DNA of 60,000 nt from Antedon mediterranea (Eukaryota > Echinodermata > Crinoidea > Comatulida > Antedonidae), in assembly GCF_964355755.1 (NCBI RefSeq), contig NC_092670.1:35081795-35141794 (forward strand). The letters are read 5' to 3'. This document shows positions 11,101 through 21,611 of this stretch, in pieces. The notes below the pieces were generated by a model, which did no database searches, was not told where the DNA came from, and was given only the letters and a program-made list of their open reading frames with translations. How positions within the stretch are numbered: the stretch's first letter is position 1; every line of letters starts with the position of its first letter. A program made the position numbers and the translations under genes.

Positions 11101-14100
11101 CAAAAATTGTAGTAAATTTTGACTACACATTTTCAACAGTAAGAAAGTTTCCTCTATTAAACAGTGCATAGATTTATACAAGTTTAACAATATAGTTAAT
11201 GCAAAGGCAAATAATGTTTAAAGCTCTGTCTACACTATCAAACTAATTTGACCAAAAAAGTGTCCAAATATGGTAGTGATATATTTAAATATGGTAGTGA
11301 TATGACATCATCATGTCCATATATGGGCACTTGACATTTTTTTGTCACATAAAGTGTAAGATTGGGTTTTAATGTTGTATGTAATAAGTATGATGACTGC
11401 TCATCTGTACATTGTAGCACCCCTCTGAGAGAGGCGTTATTATGTAGACCTATCTGATAGATCACAGTATGATACCATTCATGTTGATATTAAACTTCGT
11501 AGAGGTTACTTAAGTTACTGTGAGTTAGCGATTATTGTCATATTTTCATGGGAATTAATAGCTCTATTCTAAGTTCAAGAAACCCAGTATTTTTGTGTGA
11601 TTTTATTTGTGAAGTCTTACAATTCATAGTTTGCATAAAGCTCTGTCTACACTATCACACTCTATGTGACAAACAAATGTGATGTCATATCACTACCATA
11701 TTTGGGTATATCAATACCATATTTGGGCACATCACATTGTCAATTTGTCAAACTAGTTTGATAGTGTAGACAGAGCTTAAGGCTTGTATGTATTGCAACA
11801 ATATGTTACACTCATGCATTACCCACAAGCTGATGAGAATAGCCAGCTCAATAAGTAAACCCATTGTTGTTATGCTTAAAAATGTTAAACTTTTTTTCAG
11901 TTCTGGACTACATGGTGTTAATCGGGTGTTGACGTACTGCTGTATTTTTCTTTTGTGTAAGGGCTTGTGGCGCAGTGTGTTCGACGTTAGACTACTGATC
12001 GTGAGATCATGGTTTGAATCCCAATCTCGCCGCATTGCTTGTATCCTTAGGCAAGATACTTTACTTACGTTTGCCTCACCCAGGTGTATAAATGGGTACC
12101 CAGATAGATCAAGGCACAGCTTTTCGCTGATTACTACTGTAGCTGCATTATGGGACTAGGTTTCCATCGTGTTTGGTAACAAATGCCTGGAGTAGTAATG
12201 TGAAGCCCTTAGAAGCATTGTGCAATAAGTTTACACACACTGGGATGTCAGCACCAACGTTTTGTATTGTGTGAAGTTTGTAGAAGATGTGTAGGCTGAT
12301 TTAAGGAGGAGATAGGGGAGGAGAAGGCAGTGCACAATTTTAGGTTAAGTTCAGCTCTTTTTTCTACATATTTTTTATGCCTCATCTCACCCCATTTCAA
12401 TCATTGATTCTGCACTAATGGGTAACCGGTAAACAAGCTTGGCTCTTACAGTTATCCATACCAGCATATCCTTTATGTACTGAATATGAAATGGTAAATA
12501 AATTGAGACTGAGACTGAAATGCTTGGATTCCTGACAGGATTTTTTCTCATAACCAAAAAAGCTAGAAACACAAAATACAGTAGTTATTTCATCGTGTTT
12601 GTAGTATACAAACTTATAGTGGTTTAATCTATAAGCTATTAGGGAGGTTTGGCAATCTTACGAATACGATAACGAAAACGGATACGTCATACACACGTAT
12701 TCGTTTTCGTAAGCCATAAAAAAATATGTTTGGCAACGAAATATTGAGGCGCGTCCAAAATATGACTGCGGTAAATTTGAGCGAAGCGCAGGTACGTGTT
12801 GCTTGGTGCTTGGCTGCCTTGGCCTAGCGTAACATCAAAGCGAGTGAGGACTTTAAAAACTGCTATTTATCAAAATTGACTTGGCATTTTTTTAAATTAC
12901 TTTAGTAAATTACTTTCAATAAATCTATAATTATATTATAATCATGAATCATTCCTGATTCACATGCAAAATGTGCAAAATAGATCAAAAACTATACTCG
13001 TTTTGTAGTTACGAATATGACTGGTGATATTCGTCAACACGAATATGCTTTACGAATATGAAATGGGGATCAGCTCAAAAGTTTCACAAATGTATGACGT
13101 ATCCGTTTTCGTTATCGTATTCGTAAGGTTGCGAAACCTCCCTATTAACTTAGCAGATAACTGAAATAATACTCATAGACCAAACATCAATCGATTAATC
13201 AGTATAAGATTGTATTTTTTTTTTTCTCATTGTGTGGAATAATTGTGTAAACAAAATAAATACTAATGTCTTTTTCCCTTTTCTAACGTGTGGCTTATCT
13301 TTTTTTATTCTAAATCCAAAAGGTTCAAAATGATTTATACCTCAAGTTATTATTGTAGGATTTCAGCCTAAGTGTTCTTCAGTTTCTTCGTAATAAACCA
13401 TTTCTATTGTAGTGAGACTTCAATATTTCCACTTTGAGACTAGTAAAATATGTCATGAGGATTTCATAGATAAACAATTGAACAACAATTAAACAAATAG
13501 ATAATTGTTGTCCGTGATTAGCAGCATTATTCTTGATTTCATAATAAAATCATTTATGAATAGGACTTCCGGAATAACAAATAATTTAAGATTATTGGTG
13601 TTATATGGTATTAAGAAATCAGACAAGTTCTTGAAAAGAATAGAACTTTGTGTAAAATTATGCAATACCGTACCAGAAACTTGACTCAAGATCATGCCAA
13701 AAGTGGATTTTATTATTGTATTCAACTTCTGAATAATATAGTACCTATACTAAGATGTTTATAATAAAGTTTTCATAAGAAATTATTAATCTTATTTTTT
13801 TGTTAGTGGTTCAGCTTAAAAATGTTAATTTTTTGTTCATTATTTTACGGTATTATTTTTATATTTGTAATATCTTATGTTGGTGTTGGTCTTTGATGAT
13901 TTTGTTTTTAAAGTGTACAGTATACTATTAATTATGTAATACCGTACTAGGAACTTGACTCAAGATCATGCCAAATGTAGATTTTATTTATAATGTATTC
14001 AACTTCTGACTAATATGATAGCTTTACTAATATACGATTATATATGATTTCTTCAATACAAATTATTAATCTTGTTTTTGTTAGTGGTTCAGCTTGAAGA

Positions 14101-17100
14101 TGCTCATCTATACATTACTTAACAGTATTACATTTAAAGATTATATTTTCTATTTATTTCTATTGATAAAATCTTTTAAATGTGTTTAGTCTTTGATGAT
14201 TTTGTTCGTACAGATAAATATCATATGTCACAGCTTAAATCTTTTCTGAAAAAAACCTCTCTGTGGGACCTTACTTTACTACAGTAGAATAAGACCCTTT
14301 CTTTTTGGAAACTCCTATTCATGGGACAACCTATTTTAAGAAAACAGTTTCCCATGAATTGGAAATACATGTTTGAACACTATATGGCCAACTCCCATTC
14401 ATGGGACAACCTATTTTAAGAAAACAGTTTCCCATGAATTGGAAATACATGTTTGAACACTATATGGCCAACTCCCATTCATTCATGGGACACCCTATTT
14501 TAAGAAAACAGTTTCCCATGAATTGGAATTGTTTGAACACTATGGCCAACTCCCATTCACGGGACACCCTATTTTAAGAAAACAGTTTCCCATGAATTGG
14601 AAATACATGTTTGAACACTATATGGCCAACTCTTATTCATGGGACAACCTATTTTAAGAAAACAGTTTCCCATGAATTGGAAATACATGTTTGAACACTA
14701 TATGGCCAACTCCCATTCATGGGACAACCTATTTTAAGAAAACAGTTTCCCATGAATTGGAAATACATGTTTGAACACTATATGGCCAACTCCCATTCAT
14801 GGGACACCCTATTTTAAGAAAACAGTTTCCCATGAATTGGAAATACATGTTTGAACACTATATGGCCAACTCCCATTCATGGGACACCCTATTTTAAGAA
14901 AACAGTTTCCCATGAATTGGAAATACATGTTTGAACACTATATGGCCAACTCCCATTCATGGGACAACCTATTTTAAGAAAACAGTTTCCCATGAATTGG
15001 AAATACATGTTTGAACACTATATGGCCAACTCCCATTCATGGGACACCCTATTTTAAGAAAACAGTTTCCCATGAATTGAAAATACATGTTTGAACACTA
15101 TATGGCCAACTCCCATTCATGGGACACCCTATTTTAAGAAAACAGTTTCCCATGAATTGGAAATACATGTTTGAACACTATATGGCCAACTCCCATTCAT
15201 GGGACACCCTATTTTAAGAAAACAGTTTCCCATGAATTGGAAATACATGCTTCAACACTATATGGCCAACTCCCATTCATGGGACACCCTATTTTAAGAA
15301 AACAGTTTCCCATGAATTGGAAATACATGTTTGAACACTATATGGCCAACTCCCATTCATGGGACACCCTATTTTAAGAAAACAGTTTCCCATGAATTGG
15401 AAATACATGTTTGAACACTATATGGCTAACTCCCATTCATGGGACACCCCTATTGGATCCTGAAGGTGTCCCTTTAATAGAGGCTCTACTGTATAAATAG
15501 TACTTGGAGTACATTTCTCTATGTTGAAGTAATGAAAATATTAAACAAACGTTCGCCTACAAAATTTCTTCTACTGCAAGGTCATATCTATTCAGTAGTC
15601 AAGGTGTTGTGAGGAATCCTTAGATCTTTAATCCTCAAAATCTAACTGTATCAACATATGCATGACATCAATATATCACGATAAAAGCTTGTGTGGTTTT
15701 TTTTCACAGCTTAAAGTTGCTGTAGGTTAAGTGTTAATGGATGAAAAATGAATTATACTGATTATAGTAATCTTAGGTACGAGTTTGCGTGTTCGTGAGT
15801 CAGCAGACTACACAAATCAGTGAAGCATGGATTTAGAAAGAGTGGGTGGCGGGGGCTTGGTAGTCTCCCTCTACCAAATTTTTATTTATCAAACCGTAAT
15901 CAACTTTCGATTGACTTTATACATAATTTATTCAGTTTTTATTTTAAATGTTCTTCATAGTGTGTACTATAGTATAACCTCTATTGAGGGGACACCTTGT
16001 GAGTACAACAAAGTGGTTTTTGAAAGGGGTGTCCCCTAATAGGAATCGGCCATAAAACATAATATTTTCACCAGTTATTATTTAATTGGAAAGTGTCCCC
16101 TTCTAACTGTAGCTAAGGAGTGTCCCAAACGAGTATTCTTCTGCATATTGATATATTGTCATTTATTAAAAAAACATTATTTCATTTTTAAACCATTTTT
16201 AAAACAAAAATAATTTATTTATTACTATCATGCACACAATTGAAGAAATTTCAAGGATTTTTTAAATTAAAATAGATTATCTCTTCTTAATGATAATTAT
16301 ATGAACTGTTTTTAACAACACTAGAGAAGAGTTCATTTAAAAGGGATTTCCTATTTCATATTTTAGATATACTAGATATTTCCTAAGAAAAGGGAATTCC
16401 CTAAACTTTATAGTGTGATGTTCATAGTGTCTCCTCAATGAGGCATCTTTTAAACAAGGTTGATTTCCCTTAAGCGTGGTTCCCACTAGGACGCAATGCA
16501 AGGACTCACATGCTAGTTTACCAATGACAAGCCACTGTTCGAATAATCCATACATATCCACCATTTATATATCGTACGATTTAGCTTTAGAGGAGACGCA
16601 ACTCCTTTCGCTTGCGGCAAGGAAGGAAAGTCTGGTCCTTTCCTTTGGTCAGGGTCTCATAAAATCGGCTTTGCACAGGGATATGCTCCCTCCTTGCCGC
16701 AAGCGAAAATTAAACCTTAGATCCAATGGTGGAAATCTGGAAGTGCCTAAATGCAAAACCGACAGATATAAACGGTCTGCTGTACCGTATATTGTTAATC
16801 TGCTTAACTCGAAATAATTTTTTTTTATTATATATAGGATTTTTATAAGTAAATAAATAAATTCATTTAAATTAATACTATTGTATATATTGCTTAAAAT
16901 AAATTAAAACCTTGATAAATATATTTAAAATACTAGATAAATTTTAATGATTAATGTACAGTCTATTTATTTTTCTTATGCATATTGTAAATTGTTTTGT
17001 ATTTTTTATCTGTAATGTAAATTTTTTATATAATGTGCTACAATAATTTCAGACTTGTTCTGCTTTTTGTAATGTTTAAATACCGGAATAAATAAATCAC

Positions 17101-20100
17101 TTGTGATTGGTCAAAACACTTACGTTGTGTTAGGTCCTTACATTGTGTTAAGTCCTTGCGTTGCGTTTCGTTATGAGTGGGAATCAAGCTTTAGTGGTGT
17201 CCCTTTGAATAGAGGTATCTAAATGGATAGGGTGCCTTTGAATAAGGGTGTCCCCAATAGGGGTGTCCCTCGAGAATAATGACCCAAACAGGGGGCTTCT
17301 GTATTGTATTTATTGTTTACAAATTGTTGATTTACCCCCTTATACTGTTAAATCACAGCTGTTGGTTATTTCACCCTTAAGTGTCAATGATATGCTATGA
17401 CATTTATTAGGTATTGATGTTTCATTTTACATTAAAAAACCTTGGTTGGGTATTTCCCATGAGGAATTAAAATAACAGAGTTCTTTATTTATCAGCTTAT
17501 TCAGTTAAGGAATCACTTTTTTTTGGTTAATAGTCATAAGGACATTCCTATTATGTATATTAACATGTATGTAACAATGTTGCTACTGTAACACTACATG
17601 TCTACAAACATTTTTTTTTTTAATGTCACTGTGTATTTTATTTCATATTTTATTAGTAAAATTTGAGTATTTGGCAAACTTTTTTAAACACAAAATAGAC
17701 TTATAACATAGACAATAAAGAATGTTTTTTGAATCAAGATTTATTGGTTTTTTAAAAATCTATTTTAAAAAATGTTTTAGAAATTTATTTCCCAGCCACT
17801 ATTGTTTTTTATTTTAATTTTTGCCATTGTGATTTTACCTTTTTTCAGTTATTTGTTAGTGTATAAAATTACTTTCAAATGTATATTCTATCCTAACCTT
17901 AATTTTTCTTACGAATCCAACATTCTCAGTGATTTCAAAAGTCATTTATTTATATTTTATGATCGAAAATGTCTTACAAAATGGTATGGTATACAGATTT
18001 TTTTTAACAGGGGAGGTTTAAACTGTCTGGTCCAATGTACCATTGAACTAACAATTGGATGACCCTCTCAATAGCAGATGTAATTTATTTACCAAGCTGT
18101 TCACGTATTAGGACATTTGTCCAATACCATAAGGATTTTGTTAAAATTAAGGAACTAGTTGATGTTAGAGCGGATGTGTGACAAGCCAGTTTTGTTAACA
18201 ATTTGACAACCAAATTAAGAAAGTTTAACAATTTTTGGAAATATAAAAATAAACATTTTGGACAAATATTATTGACTCTGAATGTTTTGAGGTCATGCAA
18301 TAAAAAGGAAAGTACCTGTACCAACAAATATTTTTTTCCTGAAATTCTTCTTCTTTGTTTCATTATGTTTTACAAACATTTAAAAACTGCCTTTTGGTTT
18401 TTAATTTAGGACCAATCATAGAATTTCATTAAATTGTGCGTAATTTACGCTGAGCAACTTTGAATCCTTATAACAAGTGAAGTACATATCTTCACGTAAG
18501 GTCTAAACCTTGACTATTAAAAGTTATGAAATGTTCTGTTTTCAAGTTTTAGTAAAAACATGACCAACAAAAATGGAAACAAGCAAGAAACTGATGATGA
18601 TTGAAGAAAAAAAAGGTTAGGTTATCTTGTCTAATCCTATGAACATTTACTACAATAACAATGTATTGCATCAAGCTTTTGCCATTTTTAATCATTATGT
18701 AAATCATAATTTGGAAATTTATTTTAATCTAAATTAATTTTTTACGGTTTCTCTCCTAAATAAACATTCTGTATGTGAAAACATGTAGTACATTAGTAAT
18801 GTTTGAACTCTGTGTTGTATTATTCATGATGATGTTATTATAGATGGTATTCATATTATCTTTCCATAATTGCCCATTAACCACCAATGGATCATTCAGC
18901 GTTATGTTAGATAGCTCAGGTGTGCGTCCCTCTAGCGTTATTAACCTCACACCTAAAACATTAAGTGGATTTTTAAAGAACCTATGCTTAGCGAGGTTCC
19001 TTCTCACCCTCTTCAACCCTGACTCAAGGCTGATGGTTAGAGGCCCAGGTAAATGACCAGATACAACTAATCAGATTAGAGTTTAAACTATTATGATGTT
19101 GCTAAAATAGACAAGAACTGTTATTTATTGCAGCCACTAGGCCGACCACTACTAACAAGGCAATGGAGATCTAAAGAATACTGTGTTATGATAAAAATCT
19201 AAAATTAAATTAGTAAATATTTCCATAAGCAAATTACTGAAAACGCAGTTGGAAACAATGGCTGGATATCAACAATTCAGATATATAAAGAAAAAAGTTA
19301 AATTAAAATATAGCCAAAGAACCCAAGCTTTCCCTGTTTAATCTTTTTTCATAATACATTTTTATGAATATTTAAAATCATCTTTTTCTTTAGATTAATA
19401 TTGTTTGCACAATATATCATATACCATAATGTAATATTAATAATGAGTAGATATATCTATTAATTACTAATAATTAATTATATATAATTAATTATTAGTA
19501 ATTAAATTATTTTGTCTGCACAAAAAAGAGATGAATATTAACTTTCAATAGGCCATTTTAGGTAAAATTATTTCTTAATTATTACTAATTATTTTTTAAA
19601 ATCCATTTTTATGACATGTGAAATTAATTACAATGGCCTATTCAACAACCAATTTATTTGTTCAGGCAACAATACAGTATATCTTTAATCTATAATTATA
19701 TAAATTTCATTTATTACCTGCAAAGAAGATTGTCCAGATGTTGATAACAATATGTTCAGGTGTTAATAGACGAAGAACATTCTCATCTCCTTGCGCTTTT
19801 GCGTTACGTGCTTCCTTTAATAAGACATCAAGCATATCTCTTATAACGCCCTCTTTGTACGTGGCATCATGTTCGTAATATTTTTTCATAAGCAGACAGT
19901 CTCTTCTATCTCGTGCTTTGCTCAACGCATTTAACCATTTGTTGGGAATTTTTTGCAACCATGGTAACAAGTTGACGGGATGTGCCGGAGAGATGCCTTT
20001 GATTATGTCTGATGAATAACTGAGGATTTCTTCCAGCTCAGAATCGTCACGGTGGTATCGCTGTCCGAATGCAAGGTTGTAAAGAATGTTGAGAGAAGCC

Positions 20101-20615
20101 AAGTGACAATCCTTTCTCGGATTAAATGGCTTATTTTCATAACTTTCAAAGTGCCTTATTAGGTCCTCTGCTTCCTCTGTAATTTTCGTATTCAGGTTTG
20201 TGTCTGAGATTACACGAAACGTGTTTTTCATAAGTCTTGTATGAGTTCGAAACTCCTGTTTGTCGGAGCACGTCATAAAACATTTATTCAGAAAAAAGTC
20301 AATTGAAAAAACTTTTGGCCTGCTCGTTAAGTGAGGTCCGTTGTACGCTTGCTTAACCTGCGCCGTGTCATTTAAGATAACGACACGATCCGAGCCAAAT
20401 TTTATTGTAAAAATTTTACCATGCCTTTTTGCAAGTTCGCCGAGAGATAAATGCATAAATTTGTGGTCAAGGTTCAATAAGTTTCCAATAAACGGTAACG
20501 ATAGTGGACCAGGCGGCATGCGAAGAATATAAAAGTCTCGTAATTCACTTATGTAATACAGTGTAATGTAAATAAATGCTGCTGATAAGAAATAAACAAC
20601 TAACGTCGAAATCAT
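7808..20615 (-). CDS. Cytochrome P450, CYP2 clan (microsomal monooxygenase), four coding exons
   Basis: Haem-thiolate monooxygenase expected on the ER membrane, fed by NADPH-P450 reductase. Coding exons are 20615-19718, 9319-9170, 8652-8548 and 8133-7808. They splice at GT-AG sites, all phase 1, into 492 residues, the usual microsomal length. Features in order: hydrophobic anchor 1-22, PPGP hinge 34-37, SRP at 98-100, I-helix AGMDT 299-303, K-helix ETLR with E355 and R358, PERF 410-413, and the haem loop FSTGRRACLG 432-441 with C439 as iron ligand. The C-helix WxxxR motif is atypical: F122 and T126 stand where Trp and Arg are expected. The sequence resembles CYP1-, CYP2- and CYP17-like proteins of invertebrate deuterostomes. 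I cannot name subfamily or substrate. No frameshift or internal stop is seen, so it looks functional. Confidence 0.93.
8548..8652 (-). CDS. P450 exon 3 (K-helix, ETLR)
   Basis: A 105-nt exon too short to show as a long frame. The acceptor CATTTGCAG is followed by GTGCAACAGTTTACGAAAC, and the donor is CCAAAAG|GTAATT. It reads ATVYETLRYSS and ends GGYYIPK. It supplies the invariant Glu and Arg of the ExxR charge pair (E355, R358) and the beta-1 strand with the usual Y-x-IPK sequence. Confidence 0.92.
9170..9319 (-). CDS. P450 exon 2 (I-helix to J-helix)
   Basis: The acceptor TTTATTTGAAG precedes GTATGGACACTG. With the G left from exon 1 this restores A-G-M-D-T, the oxygen-activation motif. The exon continues with FPEVQSKIQKQMDEVLG, typical of the J-helix region. 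It ends at TTATTAT|GTAAGT, a consensus donor, phase 1. Length is 150 nt. Confidence 0.92.
10253..10330 (+). mobile_element. Solo left end of MITE family C
   Basis: AAAGCGTGGTTCCCACTAAC followed by ACGCAACGCAAGTG and TTGACCAATCA matches the terminal region of the element at 16473-17190. No matching right end is evident nearby, so this is a truncated copy inside P450 intron 1. Confidence 0.6.
11222..11361. mobile_element. MITE family A, copy 1 (right end degraded)
   Basis: Starts AGCTCTGTCTACACTATCAA after TAA. It carries internal AAATATGGTAGTGATAT repeats and CATCATGTCCATATATGGGC. The right inverted end decays after TGTCACATAAAG. It lies in P450 intron 1. Confidence 0.75.
11639..11777. mobile_element. 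MITE family A, copy 2, with TAA duplication
   Basis: A 139-bp element with both inverted ends (AGCTCTGTCTACACTATC and its complement) and flanking TAA at 11636-11638 and 11778-11780. The three-base TWA target is typical of PIF/Harbinger-type transposition. Non-coding. Confidence 0.85.
11965..12240 (+). mobile_element. tRNA-derived SINE
   Basis: The head is tRNA-like, with an A-box-like TGGCGCAGTGTG near 11968 and a B-box-like GGTTTGAATCCC near 12011, spaced as in a tRNA gene. It is followed by a conserved block, TTAGGCAAGATACTTTACTT then CACCCAGGTGTATAAATGGG, which recurs in SINEs of many marine invertebrates. I cannot fix the 3' end. It lies in P450 intron 1. It is not a functional tRNA, because the stems are not preserved. 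Confidence 0.7.
12410..12525 (+). mobile_element. Retroposon 3' tail
   Basis: TATGTACTGAATATGAAATG is followed by AAATAAATTGAGACTGAGAC. The short tail repeat TGAGAC after an AATAAA-like string is typical of truncated non-LTR element 3' ends. The 5' boundary is not clear. Confidence 0.45.
12642..13142. mobile_element. Inverted-repeat DNA transposon, 501 bp, TATTA flanks
   Basis: The ends GGGAGGTTTGGCAATCTTAC and GGGAGGTTTCGCAACCTTAC (complement) continue as inverted repeats of about 55 bp containing GAATACGATAACGAAAACGG. TATTA flanks both sides (12637-12641 and 13143-13147). That is compatible with a TTA target plus chance or a 5-bp duplication. The interior has no transposase frame. It sits in P450 intron 1. 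PIF/Harbinger-type is a reasonable inference. Confidence 0.8.
13148..14305. other. Intron DNA with a diverged direct repeat
   Basis: AT-rich intron sequence. CGTACnAGnAACTTGACTCA and GATCATGCCAAAnGTnGATT occur at about 13670 and again at about 13945, each followed by TTAGTGGTTCAGCTT. This is a diverged direct repeat of about 280-bp spacing. No gene recognised. Confidence 0.4.
14308..15449. repeat. 80-bp minisatellite, about 14 copies, in P450 intron 1
   Basis: A regular 80-bp unit containing AAACAGTTTCCCATGAATTG, GAACACTATATGGCCAAC and CCCATTCATGGGACACCC. Most copies are nearly identical, with differences such as GGGACAACC versus GGGACACCC. One copy near 14480-14545 has a CATT duplication and a short deletion. 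The right side runs straight into family D sequence (GTGTCCCTTTAATAGAGG). The unit itself resembles family D, so the array probably grew from a D copy. Confidence 0.95.
15440..15495. repeat. Family D fragment bordering the 80-bp array
   Basis: GGACACCCCTATTGGATCC is followed by AGGTGTCCCTTTAATAGAGG. The same phrase recurs at many places in the window. No coding potential. Confidence 0.6.
15962..16125. repeat. Dispersed repeat family D
   Basis: CTCTATTGAGGGGACACCTT, then GGGGTGTCCCCTAATAGGAA, CGGCCATAAAACAT and AAGTGTCCCCTTCTAAC. The order of blocks matches the copy at 20785-20960, so this is a dispersed element rather than chance simple sequence. Ends are not defined. Confidence 0.55.
16473..17190. 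mobile_element. MITE family C element, 718 bp, with TTA duplication and a nested LINE end
   Basis: The left end AGCGTGGTTCCCACTAGGAC and the right end (complement) AGCTTGATTCCCACTCAT are inverted, and TTA flanks both sides (16470-16472 and 17191-17193). Subterminal blocks rich in ACGCAANGCAAGGAC repeat on both sides. The interior is not element sequence but a LINE 3' fragment. The TTA target suggests PIF/Harbinger. Confidence 0.75.
16570..17095 (+). pseudogene. LINE 3' end: reverse-transcriptase ORF C-terminus and 3' UTR
   Basis: The plus-strand frame reads LEETQLLSLAARKE, LVLSFGQGLIKSAL, LPPCRKRKLNLRS and KTDRYKRSAVPYIVNLLNSK, then stops at 16817. This is the characteristic C-terminal tail of non-LTR retrotransposon ORF2 proteins: a short helical region ending R-x-K-x-S-x-x-P-x-x-x-x-LLN. 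A 3' UTR of about 280 bp follows, ending ACCGGAATAAATAAATCA. The catalytic domains are absent, so this is a 5'-truncated insertion. It sits between the two ends of a family C element. Confidence 0.75.
17192..17312. repeat. Dispersed repeat family D
   Basis: GTGGTGTCCCTTTGAATAGA, GGTGTCCCCAATAGGGGTGT and CCAAACAGGGGGCTTCTG. It begins directly at the right edge of the family C element, so that element may have jumped next to or into a D copy. Confidence 0.5.
17313..18755. other. AT-rich intron DNA, nothing assignable
   Basis: Only AT-rich chance frames on both strands. No domain, splice pair or known repeat recognised. Confidence 0.5.
18756..19070 (-). other. Unidentified open segment in P450 intron 1
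   Basis: On the minus strand a frame runs from about 19070 without stops for roughly 100 codons. It includes SGHLPGPLTISLESGLKRV, KNPLNVLGVRLITLEGRTPE and DPLVVNGQLWKDN. The opposite strand is also open (VRPSSVINLTPKTLSGFLKN). Composition is more protein-like than the neighbouring intron. I do not recognise the product. A remnant of a transposable-element ORF is the most likely source, and it does not join in frame with the P450 exons. Confidence 0.3.
19460..19505. repeat. Perfect 46-bp AT palindrome
   Basis: The half-site TTAATTACTAATAATTAATT continues into a TATATA centre and is mirrored exactly. It lies 213 bp inside intron 1 from the exon 1 donor. Confidence 0.9.
19540..19690 (-). mobile_element. 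MITE family B, partial copy
   Basis: ATGGCCTATTCAACAACCAA, then GGCAACAATACAGTATATCT match the complement of the left half of family B (CATTTTAAT…TTGTTGAATA and the terminal ATTGTCCCC). The end has decayed. It is next to the exon 1 donor. Confidence 0.55.
19718..20615 (-). CDS. P450 exon 1 (residues 1-300, first base of codon 300)
   Basis: Encodes the membrane anchor, hinge, A to H helices and the start of the I-helix in one 898-nt exon. The start MISTLVVYFL is the first ATG after a strong acceptor at 20668 and gives a normal signal-anchor. The exon ends FFAG at CAG|GTAATA, where the donor falls after the first base of the I-helix glycine codon. Reading through the donor gives only two more residues and a stop, which supports the splice. 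Confidence 0.93.
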
Positions 20616-20667
20616 ATTGAGGTATGTACTGGAATTTATGTAACAATTACTATTTTATATGCGAATC
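20616..20667 (-). other. Probable 5' untranslated part of P450 exon 1
   Basis: On the gene strand, a run of 14 or more T followed by ACAG lies just upstream at 20668-20685, an excellent 3' splice site. The exon would therefore start at 20667 and carry 52 nt of leader before the ATG. This implies a separate non-coding first exon upstream. Confidence 0.5.
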
Positions 20668-20784
20668 CTGTAAAAAAAAAAAAAAATTTTAATTATTGTA
20701 GCTAATTAACATTTTTGAAGATCTAACATGTTCAATAATATTCATCTATTTATACAGTTATTTCATTATATAGTAGTGTTAAGG

Positions 20785-20962
20785 GTACACCTTATAAAAC
20801 CCAACAGAATGTCCTCTTAGTACAGGTGTCCTCTTAGTACAGGTGTCCCCTGAGTACAGGTGTCCCCTGAAAAAGAGTTGGCCATGATCTTAAAACATTG
20901 CCTTTCCATCATTTCACTTAAAAGTGTCCCCTGAATAGGAGGGATTTACAATCATTACAGTG
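20785..20962. repeat. Dispersed repeat family D, with short tandem units
   Basis: It opens GGGTACACCTTATAAAACCC, then four units of the type AGTACAGGTGTCCCCTG, then GAGTTGGCCATGATCTTAA and AAGTGTCCCCTGAATAGGAG. It lies in the 5' region of the P450 gene, inside the inferred intron before exon 1. Confidence 0.6.
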
Positions 20963-21611
20963 AAATAGAAACTTCAATCATGAATATGCATTTCTAATTT
21001 GAATATTTAAAATTAAAATAGTATTTGAAAAATTAAGTTATTTAATATTAATAATGTTTATTTAAATTTTTGATTTAAATATCATAAATATGCATTTCAA
21101 ATTTAAATATACATGTTTATATTTAAATAAGTAAAATTAAACTAAAATTTATGTCAAAAAATTAAATTTACAAAATATTAATGAATACAAATTTTATTAA
21201 TCAAATTTAAATTTTAGTATGCTGAATGGTGAACTTCAATTGAATCCGATGCATTTTAAATTAATAATTACCATTTATTACAGAACTTCAGTAGTTTTAT
21301 CCGTACGATTAATAATCAAATATAATAACATAATATGGATATTAATAAAAAGTTTTATTAAGGTTTACCTAATATAATTGACGGTATTTACTACTAAAAA
21401 GAATAATAATCAAATCTGATAACATAATTTGAATATTAAAAATGGAATAAAACATTATAATATAAAGATTTACCTATGAAATATTAACAGGTATATACAT
21501 TTATAATCAAATAACATAACATGAATATTTGAAATAAAAGAATTAATAAAATACAGTACATGTAGGATACAATCTATAAATTAATAATTTAATAAAGAAA
21601 TGAATTATTAC
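20963..21611. other. AT-rich DNA, inferred intron before P450 exon 1
   Basis: Very AT-rich, with many AATTTAAATAT-like strings. No separate feature recognised. If the non-coding first exon is real, this is the rest of its intron. Confidence 0.35.

Noticed and set aside
12387-12572. Minus-strand frame across the retroposon tail
   Set aside because: Runs through a TGAGAC-repeat tail; composition is that of the repeat.
15171-15377. 68-codon frame in the 80-bp array
   Set aside because: By-product of the repeat; 80 is not a multiple of three, so the frame shifts each unit.
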